From positions 1 to 36,201 of the forward strand of contig JAIKWN010000237.1 in assembly GCA_024684665.1 (NCBI GenBank): a DNA stretch of 36,201 nt. The letters are read 5' to 3'. Shown here in pieces: positions 1 to 7,735 of this stretch. A program made the translations under genes and the position numbers. How positions within the stretch are numbered: position 1 is the stretch's first letter; every line of letters starts with the position of its first letter. Under the pieces are notes generated by a model. That model saw nothing but the letters and a program-made list of their open reading frames with translations. It was not told the origin of the DNA and made no database searches. This stretch comes from Clostridiales bacterium. GTDB lineage: Bacteria > Bacillota_A > Clostridia > Christensenellales > Aristaeellaceae.

Positions 1-12
1 GCAATTCGCATC

Positions 13-41
13 TTGACCGGGTTTCGCCTCTGTGTTACAAT
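13..41 (+). promoter_or_regulatory. Sigma-A promoter of efp
   Basis: TTGACC at 13-18 and TACAAT at 36-41 are separated by exactly 17 nt, which matches the primary sigma factor consensus closely. Transcription would begin near 48, about 75 nt ahead of the efp start. Nothing coding is visible to the left of it in the window. Confidence 0.8.
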
Positions 42-123
42 ACATCGTCAGGTGTATCGCGATTCCGGCATCGGCCGACCAGCGATGCCGAGCAAATTTA
101 TTTCGGATCGGAGGATGATTCCT

Positions 124-681
124 ATGATTACCGCAGGCGAATTCCGTAAAGGCGTAACCATCGAGTGGGAAGGCGGCGTGTGGACGATCGTCGATTTCCA
201 GCACGTGAAGCCGGGCAAGGGCGCCGCGTTCGTGCGCACGAAGCTCAAGAACGTCATGACCGGCGCTGTGGTGGAGCGCTCCTTTAACCCGACGGACAAG
301 CAGCCCCGGGCCACCATCGAGACCAAGGAAATGCAGTACGTCTATAACGACGGCGAGTTCTACTACTTCATGGACCAGGAGACCTTCGAGCAGATCCCGC
401 TGACCCACGACCAGGTGGAGGACGCGATCCAGTTCATGAAGGAAGAGACCATGGCCACCGTGCGCTTCTTTAAGGGCAACGCCTTCTCCGTCGAAGCGCC
501 GAACTTCGTCGTGCTGGAAGTCACGGATACCGAGCCGGGCTTCAAGGGCGACACGACCTCCAACACCACGAAGCCCGCGACCCTTGAGACCGGATACCAG
601 ATCGCGGTCCCGCTCTTCATCAACGTGGGCGACAAGATCCGCGTCGATACCCGCGACGGCTCCTACATGCAGCGCGCCTGA
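124..681 (+). CDS. efp: Translation elongation factor P
   Basis: EF-P binds between the P and E sites of the ribosome and relieves stalling at polyproline stretches. The product is 185 residues, the normal family length, and starts [10 protein letters not shown]. It has the N-terminal KOW-like domain (about 1-65) followed by two OB-fold domains, ending in the usual D-T-R-D-G-x-Y. The loop that reaches the peptidyl-transferase centre reads K-P-G-K-G, with Lys32 at the position modified in many bacteria; no modification gene is visible in this window. An in-frame ATG at 115 lies inside the Shine-Dalgarno CGGAGG (109-114 runs straight into it), so the ATG at 124 with 9-nt spacing is preferred. 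The gene is first in a two-gene unit with the small zinc-ribbon protein behind it. Confidence 0.96.
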   Translation: MITAGEFRKGVTIEWEGGVWTIVDFQHVKPGKGAAFVRTKLKNVMTGAVVERSFNPTDKQPRATIETKEMQYVYNDGEFYYFMDQETFEQIPLTHDQVEDAIQFMKEETMATVRFFKGNAFSVEAPNFVVLEVTDTEPGFKGDTTSNTTKPATLETGYQIAVPLFINVGDKIRVDTRDGSYMQRA

Positions 682-684
682 GGC

Positions 685-858
685 ATGGAACCGGAACGGA
701 CGGCGCGCCCCGGGGAGGAGATCGCTTGGACCTGCCCCGTATGCGGGAAGGAAAACCGGTTTCCCCTCGAGACCTTCGATATGGACGCGCCCCATCGCTG
801 CCGCGGCTGCGGGAACCCCGTCTTTTCGGCGGAACCTGCGGACGAGCCGCGATCATGA
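685..858 (+). CDS. Small double-CxxC zinc-ribbon protein (57 aa)
   Basis: A 57-residue reading frame starts 3 nt after the efp stop and ends just before a terminator, so it should be co-transcribed and probably translationally coupled with efp. It contains C-P-V-C-G-K at about residues 17-22 and C-R-G-C-G-N at about 39-44. The two knuckles are 18 residues apart, typical of a zinc ribbon of the rubredoxin or TFIIS-like type. There is no signal peptide or membrane segment, so it is probably cytoplasmic. Visible evidence for coding is the intact paired CxxC motifs, the tight spacing to efp and the terminator 10 nt downstream. The family is not recognised with certainty. It could be a free-standing version of a zinc ribbon found fused to other domains next to efp in some Clostridia, which I recall only vaguely. 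Confidence 0.7.
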   Translation: MEPERTARPGEEIAWTCPVCGKENRFPLETFDMDAPHRCRGCGNPVFSAEPADEPRS

Positions 859-868
859 AACCCCTTCT

Positions 869-905
869 GCCGGCACAACGGCGCCTTGCGCCATGCCGGC
901 TTTTT
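869..905 (+). terminator. Rho-independent terminator of the efp unit
   Basis: GCCGGCA (869-875) pairs with TGCCGGC (894-900), with an inner GGCGC/GCGCC stem (880-884/888-892), and the hairpin is followed at once by TTTTT (901-905). It closes the efp plus zinc-ribbon unit. Confidence 0.85.
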
Positions 906-921
906 CATTCCAGGCCGCCAA

Positions 922-955
922 GCCGCATACGGGCCATATAAAGGCCGTATGCGGC
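922..955 (+). repeat. Long inverted repeat ahead of the first VanW gene
   Basis: GCCGCATACGG (922-932) is perfectly complementary to CCGTATGCGGC (945-955). Further GGCC pairing inside leaves a short A/T loop that contains TATAAA (937-942). No T-run follows, so it is not a standard terminator. It lies in the 97-nt gap between the efp terminator and the SH3/VanW gene. It could be an operator, a leader-RNA hairpin or a mobile palindromic repeat. I see no good -35 element 17 nt upstream of the TATAAA, and I found no clear promoter elsewhere in this gap. Confidence 0.7.
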
Positions 956-1002
956 CCGCCCAGCAGCCTGACCGACCCCTGTAAGGAAGCCTGAGGAAGC
1001 CT

Positions 1003-2493
1003 ATGAAGATCCGCCCCGTGCTTTTGCTCTGCCTCATCCTGCTGCTCCCCGCGCGCATCTTCGCGGAGGGGGAGGGGATCCTCTATACCGGCAGGGTGAC
1101 GAAGAACATGACCATCCGCGCGACGCGCTCCACTTCTGGAAAGAAGCTGGGCGGGGTTGCGGCGGGGGAGTTCGTGCGCATTCGCGAATACGGCGAGAAG
1201 TGGACGGAGATCGAGGCGGACGCCGGCGCGGAGGCCGGCGGGAGCGTCACGGGCTATATCCTCAGCAAGAACGTCGAGGACCTGACGGCGGCTGCCGGCT
1301 ATGACGACGAGGGCGAGGCGCTCTATGCCGGCGTCGCCGGGCAGGAGCTGACGCTGCGGGCGGGCAAGAGCCGCTCCGCGCAGCGCATGCAGCGGATCGC
1401 GGAGGGGGAGGCGGTGTACGTCACCTCCCTCGAGGGGGAATGGTTGGGCGCCGTGAAGCACGGCATCCGCGGCTACGTGCTCGCGGAGCCCGTGCGGGAC
1501 TTGAAAGCCCTGCGGGGCGGGGAGGAGGTCCCGGAGGAATACCGCTCACCCCCGGCCTTCGAGCCGCACTATACGGCGGAGGCGGACCTCACGCTGCACA
1601 TTCGCAAGAAGGCGGACGCGGACGCGCCTTCCCTCGGCACGGTCGCGGAGGACGAGCGCGTCGAGGTCATGGAAGCGCAGGACGGCTGGGCGTACGTGCG
1701 CAAGGGAAAGGCGGAGGGGTTCGTCCTCGCGCCGCACCTCAAGCACTACCGCAAGAGCGATCCCTACGGCCCCCTGATCCCCGGGACGCGCGCCTACCCC
1801 AGCGCTGCGCACCTGGAGGAGGACACGGAGATCTTCGACGCGGAGACGGGGGAACGCCTTCGGACGCTCCCGGCGGGCGCGATCGTCGCGATCGACGAGC
1901 CGGAGACCGGGGGCGGCGCGACGCTGCCCTACCACCGCGTCACGGCGAAGATCCCGAAGCTCACGGACTGCTGGCTGGAAGAGGTGGTCTTCTGGGCGGA
2001 CGCGCAGCCGGGCGAGCTGCTCGCGATCTATTCGACCTTCTTCGACCCGGAACCGGAGAACGAGACGGGGCGGGGGCGGATCTTCAACATCGAGGAGGGC
2101 GTGCGCCGCATCGGGGGCGCAGTAATTGCGCCGGACGAGGTCTTTAGCTTCAACGCACTCTGCGCGCCCTATACGAAGGGCAACGGCTACGAGCTGGGGC
2201 CGATCATCAACTACGTTTCCTCCCAGAAGACGGGCTATAGCGGGGGCATCTGCCAGGTGTCCACGACGCTGTACAATGCGGCGCTGCTGATCCCGATTGA
2301 GATCGTTCGCCAGCAGCCCCATTCCTCCTACGGTATCTTCTACGCGCCCCTCGACCTGGACGCGGCGGTCGGTGCGGGGAACCTGGACCTGAAGCTCAGG
2401 AACGCCCTGCCGTATCCCATCGTCATCGACAGCCGGACGGAAGGCGGCGTCGTGACGATCCGTATCTACCGGGAGGGGGATCGGGATGTCTGA
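1003..2493 (+). CDS. Secreted SH3-repeat VanW-family protein (496 aa)
   Basis: A signal peptide (about 1-21, hydrophobic core L-L-L-C-L-I-L-L-L, cleavage after R-I-F-A) sends the protein across the membrane. Three bacterial SH3-like segments follow at about 24-95, 100-170 and 187-250, which usually bind peptidoglycan. The C-terminal part (about 330-490) is a VanW domain with the family signature Y-S-G-G-I-C-Q-V-S-T-T-L-Y-N. Cys417, His440 and Asp453 have the same spacing as in the neighbouring paralog. VanW was named after a gene in some vancomycin-resistance clusters; its activity is not established, and this gene is no evidence of resistance. The start has GAGGAAG close upstream (993-999) and an alternative AAGGAAG at 983-989. 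The gene overlaps the next one by 8 nt, so the two are expected to be made together. Confidence 0.88.
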   Translation: MKIRPVLLLCLILLLPARIFAEGEGILYTGRVTKNMTIRATRSTSGKKLGGVAAGEFVRIREYGEKWTEIEADAGAEAGGSVTGYILSKNVEDLTAAAGYDDEGEALYAGVAGQELTLRAGKSRSAQRMQRIAEGEAVYVTSLEGEWLGAVKHGIRGYVLAEPVRDLKALRGGEEVPEEYRSPPAFEPHYTAEADLTLHIRKKADADAPSLGTVAEDERVEVMEAQDGWAYVRKGKAEGFVLAPHLKHYRKSDPYGPLIPGTRAYPSAAHLEEDTEIFDAETGERLRTLPAGAIVAIDEPETGGGATLPYHRVTAKIPKLTDCWLEEVVFWADAQPGELLAIYSTFFDPEPENETGRGRIFNIEEGVRRIGGAVIAPDEVFSFNALCAPYTKGNGYELGPIINYVSSQKTGYSGGICQVSTTLYNAALLIPIEIVRQQPHSSYGIFYAPLDLDAAVGAGNLDLKLRNALPYPIVIDSRTEGGVVTIRIYREGDRDV

Positions 2494-3508
2494 GACGAAA
2501 CATGCCCGCGAGGCGTGGGTTATCCCCGGACTTCTGCTTGCGCTTCTGCTTGCACTGACGGCCACGCTTCCTCCCTCGCTTACGGCCCTTGCCGAGGAAG
2601 AGGCGGCGTGTTATACCGGGATCATCGGGAAGCGGATGACCGTACGGACGGCGGCGCGGGAGAGCGCTTCCTCCCTCGGGACCATCGAAAAGGGGACTCG
2701 GGTTGACGTTTATTCGAAGGGCCGAGTGTGGACGCGCATCAGCGACGGGACCCGCAGGGGCTACGTCCTCACGAAGTTCGTGGAGCTCGTGCAGCGGAAG
2801 AACCCCTTCGAGGGGAGCATGCCGGGAACGAGCCAGCACGTCGCCGTGGGGCGGGCGCTCCGGGATCTCACGTTCCGCCCGAAGGACTACCGCTATCCGA
2901 TCGAGGTGAAGGCGGGCTCGCTGCTATCGGTGCACCGCCTGAAAAACGGGAAGGCGTATTTCCCGTACCGCAGGGAGGAGGAGGAGGTCTTCCTCCGAGA
3001 GGAGGACTTGGCGCTTACACCCTTCGCTGACTGGCGGGAGGCGAAGCCGGGGGACCTGCTCTATGCGTTCACGACCTTCTACTCGATGAGCGCGGCGAAA
3101 GAGGGAAATGTGAACCGCGTTAAGAACATCGACCTTGCGACAGCACGGCTGACGGGCATCCTCATCCCCGCCGGGGAGAGCTTCTCCTTCAACGCGGTCT
3201 GCGGGCCGTACGACGAGGAGAACGGATACCTGCCCGCGCCGATCCTTTCCGGGGAGAGCAAAATGGGCTACGGCGGCGGCGTCTGCCAGGTCTGCTCGAC
3301 CATCTACAATATCGTCCTGCGCATGCCGACTGTGGTGGAGGACATGAACTGGCACTCCCAGGGGGGCGTCGCGTACCTGCCCGCCGGGTTCGACGCCACG
3401 GTCAGCAACACGAAGGACATGGTCTTCCGGAATCTGCTGCCCTACTGCGTCCGCCTGGAATTCGAGAGCAGGAGCGGCGTGATGACCGCGCTGCTTTACA
3501 GGAACTGA
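2486..3508 (+). CDS. Secreted SH3 + VanW-family protein (340 aa), tandem paralog
   Basis: This is a shorter paralog of the upstream gene. Residues 1-36 form a basic start plus hydrophobic signal segment (L-L-L-A-L-L-L-A-L, probable cleavage near A-L-A-E-E). One SH3-like domain spans about 42-103, and the VanW domain about 185-335 with G-G-G-V-C-Q-V-C-S-T-I-Y-N. Cys267, His290 and Asp303 repeat the C-(22)-H-(12)-D spacing of the first protein although the surrounding sequence has diverged. The ATG at 2486 lies inside the end of the preceding gene (8-nt overlap), with GGGAGGGGGA (2470-2479) as ribosome-binding site. Loss of two SH3 repeats is the main architectural difference. Role inferred: cell-wall associated; chemistry unknown. 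Confidence 0.88.
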   Translation: MSETKHAREAWVIPGLLLALLLALTATLPPSLTALAEEEAACYTGIIGKRMTVRTAARESASSLGTIEKGTRVDVYSKGRVWTRISDGTRRGYVLTKFVELVQRKNPFEGSMPGTSQHVAVGRALRDLTFRPKDYRYPIEVKAGSLLSVHRLKNGKAYFPYRREEEEVFLREEDLALTPFADWREAKPGDLLYAFTTFYSMSAAKEGNVNRVKNIDLATARLTGILIPAGESFSFNAVCGPYDEENGYLPAPILSGESKMGYGGGVCQVCSTIYNIVLRMPTVVEDMNWHSQGGVAYLPAGFDATVSNTKDMVFRNLLPYCVRLEFESRSGVMTALLYRN

Positions 3509-3539
3509 TACGGGAACGAAAGGAACGGAAAGAACTGCC

Positions 3540-4298
3540 ATGCGCATCCTGATTGCGAACGACGACGGCATCGAAGCCGCGGGCCTGCGGGCGCTCGTGC
3601 GGGTCTTCTCGGAGGCGGGGCACGAGATCACCGTCGTCGCGCCGGACGGGGAACGCTCCGCGGCCTCCCACAGCGTGACACTGCGGCGGCCGGTCCCGGT
3701 GCGCCGCAGCGAGGTGGCGCGAGCGAGGCGGGCCTTCGCGGTCAGCGGCACCCCGGCGGACTGCGTCAAGCTCGCCCTGCGCTGCCTCGCCCCAGATACG
3801 GAATTCGTCCTCTCCGGCGTGAATCACGGCTACAACATGGGGACGGACGTGCTCTATTCCGGGACGGTGGGGGCGGCGATGGAGGGGGCGCTCGGCGGCG
3901 TCCCTTCGATGGCGGTCTCGCTCGGGCGGGAAAGCGCGGACTTCGAGGGGGCGGCGCGCGTCGCGCTCCGGGTGTTCCGGATGCTTGCTTCCTCTCCGCT
4001 CCCGCCCCTGCACATCGCGAATCTGAACGTGCCGGAGACGGGGGAGGTCCTGGGACTGCGCGCGGTCCCGCTCTGCCGCATCTGGTACGACGACCGCTAC
4101 GACCGCGCGTCGGACGCGGACGGCACGGAGTATTACACGCTCGGCGGCTGGCTGAGCGAATCCATCCCCGACGGGAAGGACGACTACCACCTGCTCCTGC
4201 GGGGCTATGCGACGCTCTCGATCCTCAGCTACGACCTCGAGGACCACGGGGAAACGGAGCGGTGGGAGGCTAGCTGCAGGAGCTTGCACTTCGCTTGA
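3540..4298 (+). CDS. surE: 5'/3'-nucleotidase SurE
   Basis: SurE is a cytoplasmic divalent-metal phosphatase acting on nucleoside monophosphates and short polyphosphate. The 252-residue product starts MRILIANDDG, with the metal ligands Asp8-Asp9. It continues with A-P-D-G-E-R-S-A-A-S-H-S (Ser40 region) and S-G-V-N-H-G-Y-N-M-G (Asn95), all family-defining. Length is normal. The 31-nt gap to the VanW gene holds 9-nt periodic purine-rich sequence and only a weak Shine-Dalgarno (GGAAAG). The stop codon overlaps the -35 element of the downstream ftsK promoter. Confidence 0.95.
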   Translation: MRILIANDDGIEAAGLRALVRVFSEAGHEITVVAPDGERSAASHSVTLRRPVPVRRSEVARARRAFAVSGTPADCVKLALRCLAPDTEFVLSGVNHGYNMGTDVLYSGTVGAAMEGALGGVPSMAVSLGRESADFEGAARVALRVFRMLASSPLPPLHIANLNVPETGEVLGLRAVPLCRIWYDDRYDRASDADGTEYYTLGGWLSESIPDGKDDYHLLLRGYATLSILSYDLEDHGETERWEASCRSLHFA

Positions 4299-4323
4299 AC
4301 GGCACGGCCGTTTGTGGTATAGT
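4295..4323 (+). promoter_or_regulatory. Sigma-A promoter of the ftsK gene
   Basis: TTGAAC (4295-4300) and TATAGT (4318-4323) are 17 nt apart; a shifted TATAAA also lies at 4323-4328. The -35 box overlaps the surE stop codon. The predicted transcript start near 4330 rules out the upstream ATG at 4328 as the ftsK start and leaves a leader of about 75 nt. Confidence 0.75.
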
Positions 4324-4405
4324 ATAAATGGGGATCGAGGCGGTTTCTGGGAAGCCACGACGATTCCCGGAATCATTGAAATCCGGAAGAGGGAGGGGCA
4401 AGAGC

Positions 4406-7400
4406 GTGCCCGCAAAAAAGAAAACCGTAAAGCGCGGGGGCGCCGCCGGAAAGACGGGCGCGGGACAGAAGAATTCCCGGGGGACCCGCGGAGGCGGCCT
4501 CGGCCCCGATCGCCGCGGCATCGCCGGGCTTGTGCTGCTCGGCGTCGGCGTGCTGGCGTTCCTCTGCCTGCTTGTGCCCTCCCGAGGCGGCATCCTCCAG
4601 GCGATGAACCTGTTCTTCAAGGGCGTGGGCGGAAGGCTCTGCCTGCTGCTCCCGATCCTTCTCAGCCTCTCCGGCATCCTCCTCGTCCTCGGGAGCGAAA
4701 GGATCCCCGTCAGCCGCGGCCGCGCCATCGGCGCCGTGCTGCTTTTCCTGTTCGTAGAGACCATGCTCCAGCTGCGGGACGTGAGCGGCGTCCTGGGCGT
4801 CCTGACCTCCGAGGGGACCGCTTCGAACTGGCCGCGCTTCTTCGCGGCCTCCTTCGCGCGCTCTTCCCTGAACCTGAGCGGCGGCGGCGCCCTGGGGGCG
4901 ATCCTCGCCTGGCCGCTGTATAAGTGGTTCGACGTGTGGGGCGGGATGTTCGTCATGAGCCTCGCGCTCATCGTCACCCTGATGGTGATGACGGGCGTTT
5001 CCCTCGGCCCCCTAGGCGCTAGGGCCTCCGAGGTCGCGGACGACCTGCGGGTCCGCCTCGGAGAGTGGCGGGAAAACCGCGCGCTCCTTAAGGAGGAGCG
5101 GGCGGCGGAACGGCTGGAGGAAAAGCTCGCGCGCCGGCGGGAAGAGGAAGAGTCGGAGGAGAAAGAAGAGGAGCTGCGCAGGCAGGAGGCGGAAAGCCGG
5201 GAATCCTCCGTCATCCTGAGGCACGAAGACAAAGCGAAGCCGCGGCAGAAGGCGGAGCCGGAAGCCGTTTACCCCCCCGCGGAGCCCGCCTCGGAACCTG
5301 TCCGGGCGGAGGGCGTACCTACCGCGAAGGAAAAGGTCCTCCCCTTCAATTTCGGAGGACAGGCGGACGGGACGGCGGAGGGACGCGTGTCGCCCTTCGC
5401 GGCGGAACCCGGGGCGCAGGGCGCGGAGGCGGGAAGCACGGAAGCGGCGTCCCTGCCGCAGGAAGGCGAAGACGGCAACCCGTATCTCTCCCGGCTGAAG
5501 CCGGAGAATTACCGGGTCACGCCGCTGTACCTGCATACGGACGACGAGTTCGAGGCTTCGGGCCTTTCGAGGAACGATCCGGATTTCGAGGAGAAGGCTG
5601 TCGCGGCCTTCACCGGGCGGCCCTATACCCGGCTGGAACCGGAGAACGGATACAGCGAAGGGACAGAGGCGGAAGGCGAGTATCCGCCCGAATCTACAGA
5701 AGAAGGTGAAGACGGATACGCGCTTGCAGTGTCCGGCAGCGCGGACCTGTACGGGGAAGCCGAAGCCGGGGAGATCCCGGCGGAAGCGGAAAGCGTTTAT
5801 ACGCCCGCACAGCCGGGCGGCGCAGACCTGTACGGGGAGGCGGAAGCCGGGGAAATCCCGGCGGAGCCAGAAGCCGGCGGCGCGTATGTGAAGCCGGAGC
5901 CGCAGGAGTCCCCCGCGGAGCCGGAAACGCCTGCGGAGAGCTTCTCCCTTGCGGAAGGCCCGTCCGCGACCCCCGCGGAGCCGGCGGTCCCGAGGCGGCG
6001 GCGGCCGAGAAGGCCGCCCACCCCCGAACCGGAGACGGCAGCGACCAGGCCCGTACAGGCTGCTTCTCAGGCTGCTTCCCCGGCCGCGCGGACGGGGTTT
6101 GCCCCCGCGCCCGCAGCGCGGGAGGAAGCGGTCCCCGGGAGGCGGCTGGACGACACGCCCCTCATCGTTCCGAAGAAGGAAGAGCACGCGGCCCCGGAGG
6201 CGCCGAAGTTTGTCTACGTGAAGCCGCCTATTGACCTTCTGACCGAGGGCAGCCGCAGCCACGATCCGCAGCGGGACGCGAAGGACAAGGCGGCGGGGGA
6301 AAAGCTCATCAGCACGCTGCAGAGCTTTAACGTGAGCGCGGACCTCAAGACCTATACCCACGGCCCCGCGATCACGCGCTACGAGATCCAGCCCGCGCCG
6401 GGCGTGAAGGTCTCCCGGATCACCTCCCTGGCAGACGACATTGCCCTGAACCTCGCCTCCGACGGCGTGCGCATCGAGGCGCCCGTCCCCGGGAAGCCGG
6501 TGGTGGGCATCGAGGTGCCGAACGAGAAGATCGAGATGGTACGCCTGCGCGAGGTGCTGGGCAGCGAATCCATGCGGCGGGAGAAATCCCCCACCGCGGT
6601 AGCCCTCGGCAAGAGCATCTCCGGAGCCCCGGTGATCGCGGACATGGCAAAGATGCCCCACGTGTTGATCGCCGGTGCGACCGGCTCCGGCAAATCGGTT
6701 TGCATCAACACGATCATCCAGTCCATCCTCTTCCGGGCGACGCCACAGGAGGTGCGACTGATCCTCATCGACCCGAAGGTGGTCGAGCTGTCGGTATATA
6801 ACGGCATCCCGCATCTACTCATCCCCGTCGTGACGGATCCGAAGAAGGCTAGTGCGGCGCTCAGCTGGGCCGTCCGGGAGATGGAAGTGCGCTACAAGCA
6901 GTTTGAGTCCCTGGGCGTGCGGGACATCCGCGGCTACAACGAGCGGATCCGCGCGAACGGGGAGCCGGAGGAGCGTATCCTCCCGAAGATCATCCTTATC
7001 ATCGACGAGCTGGCGGACCTCATGATGGTGGCCCCCGGCGAGGTGGAGGATTCCATCTGCCGCCTCGCGCAGCTGGCGCGGGCGGCGGGCATCCACTTGG
7101 TCATCGCGACCCAGAGGCCCTCGGTCAACGTTATCACCGGCGTCATCAAGGCAAACATCCCGAGCCGGATCGCCTTCGCCGTTTCCTCCCAGATCGACAG
7201 CCGCACCATCCTCGATACCGGCGGCGCGGAAAAGCTGCTCGGCAAGGGCGACATGCTCTACGCCCCGCAGGGCATGAGCAAACCCACGCGCGTGCAGGGC
7301 TGCTTCGTCCAGGACGAGGAAGTGCAGCACGTGGTCGACTTCATCAAGGCGAACCACGACGAAGTCACCTACAACGAGGAGTTCATCGAGGCACTCAACA

Positions 7401-7681
7401 GCGCCGGCGAAGAGGAGAAGGGCGCGGAGGACAATCCGCCGCCGGCCGAGCACAAGATCGACGAGGTCTTCGAGCAGGCGGTGCAACGGGCCCTGGAGGA
7501 CGGACAAACTTCCATCAGCATGCTGCAGCGGCGGCTACGCATCGGCTACGCCCGGGCGGGACGGCTCATCGACCAGATGACCGACATGGGCATCATTGGC
7601 GAGGCGGAGGCCCCGTCAAAACCCCGCAAGACTCTCATCACCCGCGACGAATGGGAAAGGATGAAGGAGAACCTCGCATAA
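4406..7681 (+). CDS. ftsK: DNA translocase FtsK/SpoIIIE family
   Basis: This is a hexameric ATP-driven DNA pump anchored at the septum that clears chromosomal DNA during division or sporulation. The GTG at 4406 is chosen because GGAGGGG (4392-4398) precedes it by 7 nt and the upstream ATG (4328) sits at the promoter start site. The product is 1091 residues, long for the family. The N-terminal part is basic (P-A-K-K-K-T-V-K-R), followed by four or five membrane segments (about 35-200), then a coiled, charged stretch and a long Pro/Glu-rich linker (about 280-600) with an internal repeat. The motor has the alpha domain, Walker A G-A-T-G-S-G-K-S (757-764), Walker B with I-I-D-E-L-A-D (Asp867), and a C-terminal gamma winged helix (about 1025-1085) that reads orienting sequences. 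Whether it acts as FtsK or SpoIIIE cannot be told from sequence. Confidence 0.95.
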   Translation: MPAKKKTVKRGGAAGKTGAGQKNSRGTRGGGLGPDRRGIAGLVLLGVGVLAFLCLLVPSRGGILQAMNLFFKGVGGRLCLLLPILLSLSGILLVLGSERIPVSRGRAIGAVLLFLFVETMLQLRDVSGVLGVLTSEGTASNWPRFFAASFARSSLNLSGGGALGAILAWPLYKWFDVWGGMFVMSLALIVTLMVMTGVSLGPLGARASEVADDLRVRLGEWRENRALLKEERAAERLEEKLARRREEEESEEKEEELRRQEAESRESSVILRHEDKAKPRQKAEPEAVYPPAEPASEPVRAEGVPTAKEKVLPFNFGGQADGTAEGRVSPFAAEPGAQGAEAGSTEAASLPQEGEDGNPYLSRLKPENYRVTPLYLHTDDEFEASGLSRNDPDFEEKAVAAFTGRPYTRLEPENGYSEGTEAEGEYPPESTEEGEDGYALAVSGSADLYGEAEAGEIPAEAESVYTPAQPGGADLYGEAEAGEIPAEPEAGGAYVKPEPQESPAEPETPAESFSLAEGPSATPAEPAVPRRRRPRRPPTPEPETAATRPVQAASQAASPAARTGFAPAPAAREEAVPGRRLDDTPLIVPKKEEHAAPEAPKFVYVKPPIDLLTEGSRSHDPQRDAKDKAAGEKLISTLQSFNVSADLKTYTHGPAITRYEIQPAPGVKVSRITSLADDIALNLASDGVRIEAPVPGKPVVGIEVPNEKIEMVRLREVLGSESMRREKSPTAVALGKSISGAPVIADMAKMPHVLIAGATGSGKSVCINTIIQSILFRATPQEVRLILIDPKVVELSVYNGIPHLLIPVVTDPKKASAALSWAVREMEVRYKQFESLGVRDIRGYNERIRANGEPEERILPKIILIIDELADLMMVAPGEVEDSICRLAQLARAAGIHLVIATQRPSVNVITGVIKANIPSRIAFAVSSQIDSRTILDTGGAEKLLGKGDMLYAPQGMSKPTRVQGCFVQDEEVQHVVDFIKANHDEVTYNEEFIEALNSAGEEEKGAEDNPPPAEHKIDEVFEQAVQRALEDGQTSISMLQRRLRIGYARAGRLIDQMTDMGIIGEAEAPSKPRKTLITRDEWERMKENLA
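5740..5870 (+). repeat. Direct repeat in the FtsK linker
   Basis: Two in-frame copies encode A-D-L-Y-G-E-A-E-A-G-E-I-P-A-E, starting near 5740 and near 5821, 81 nt apart. DNA identity is high but not complete. They lie in the Pro/Glu-rich spacer between the membrane anchor and the motor, which tolerates length change. Confidence 0.85.
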
Positions 7682-7735
7682 CGGACGCCCCGGAAAACCG
7701 CGCGGCGCAGGGAAAAGGGAAAGGAGAATTTGCCG

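Noticed and set aside
620..1058. Several overlapping frames on both strands around the small zinc-ribbon gene
   Set aside because: They cross the terminator at 869-905 and the inverted repeat at 922-955 and contain Arg-rich low-complexity sequence; only the 57-residue frame has coherent motifs.
1003..3508. VanW genes as a vancomycin-resistance cluster
   Set aside because: No vanH, vanA/B ligase, vanX, vanY or two-component genes are nearby; VanW-domain proteins are common in Clostridia without resistance.
4328..4405. ATG at 4328 as the ftsK start
   Set aside because: It falls at the predicted transcript start of a 17-nt-spaced promoter and lacks a ribosome-binding site; GTG 4406 has GGAGGGG at 7-nt spacing.
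5012..6814. 600-residue open frame on the minus strand inside ftsK
   Set aside because: It is antisense to a conserved gene, its composition is Arg/Leu/Gly-rich as expected of a GC-rich mirror frame, and no motif is recognisable.
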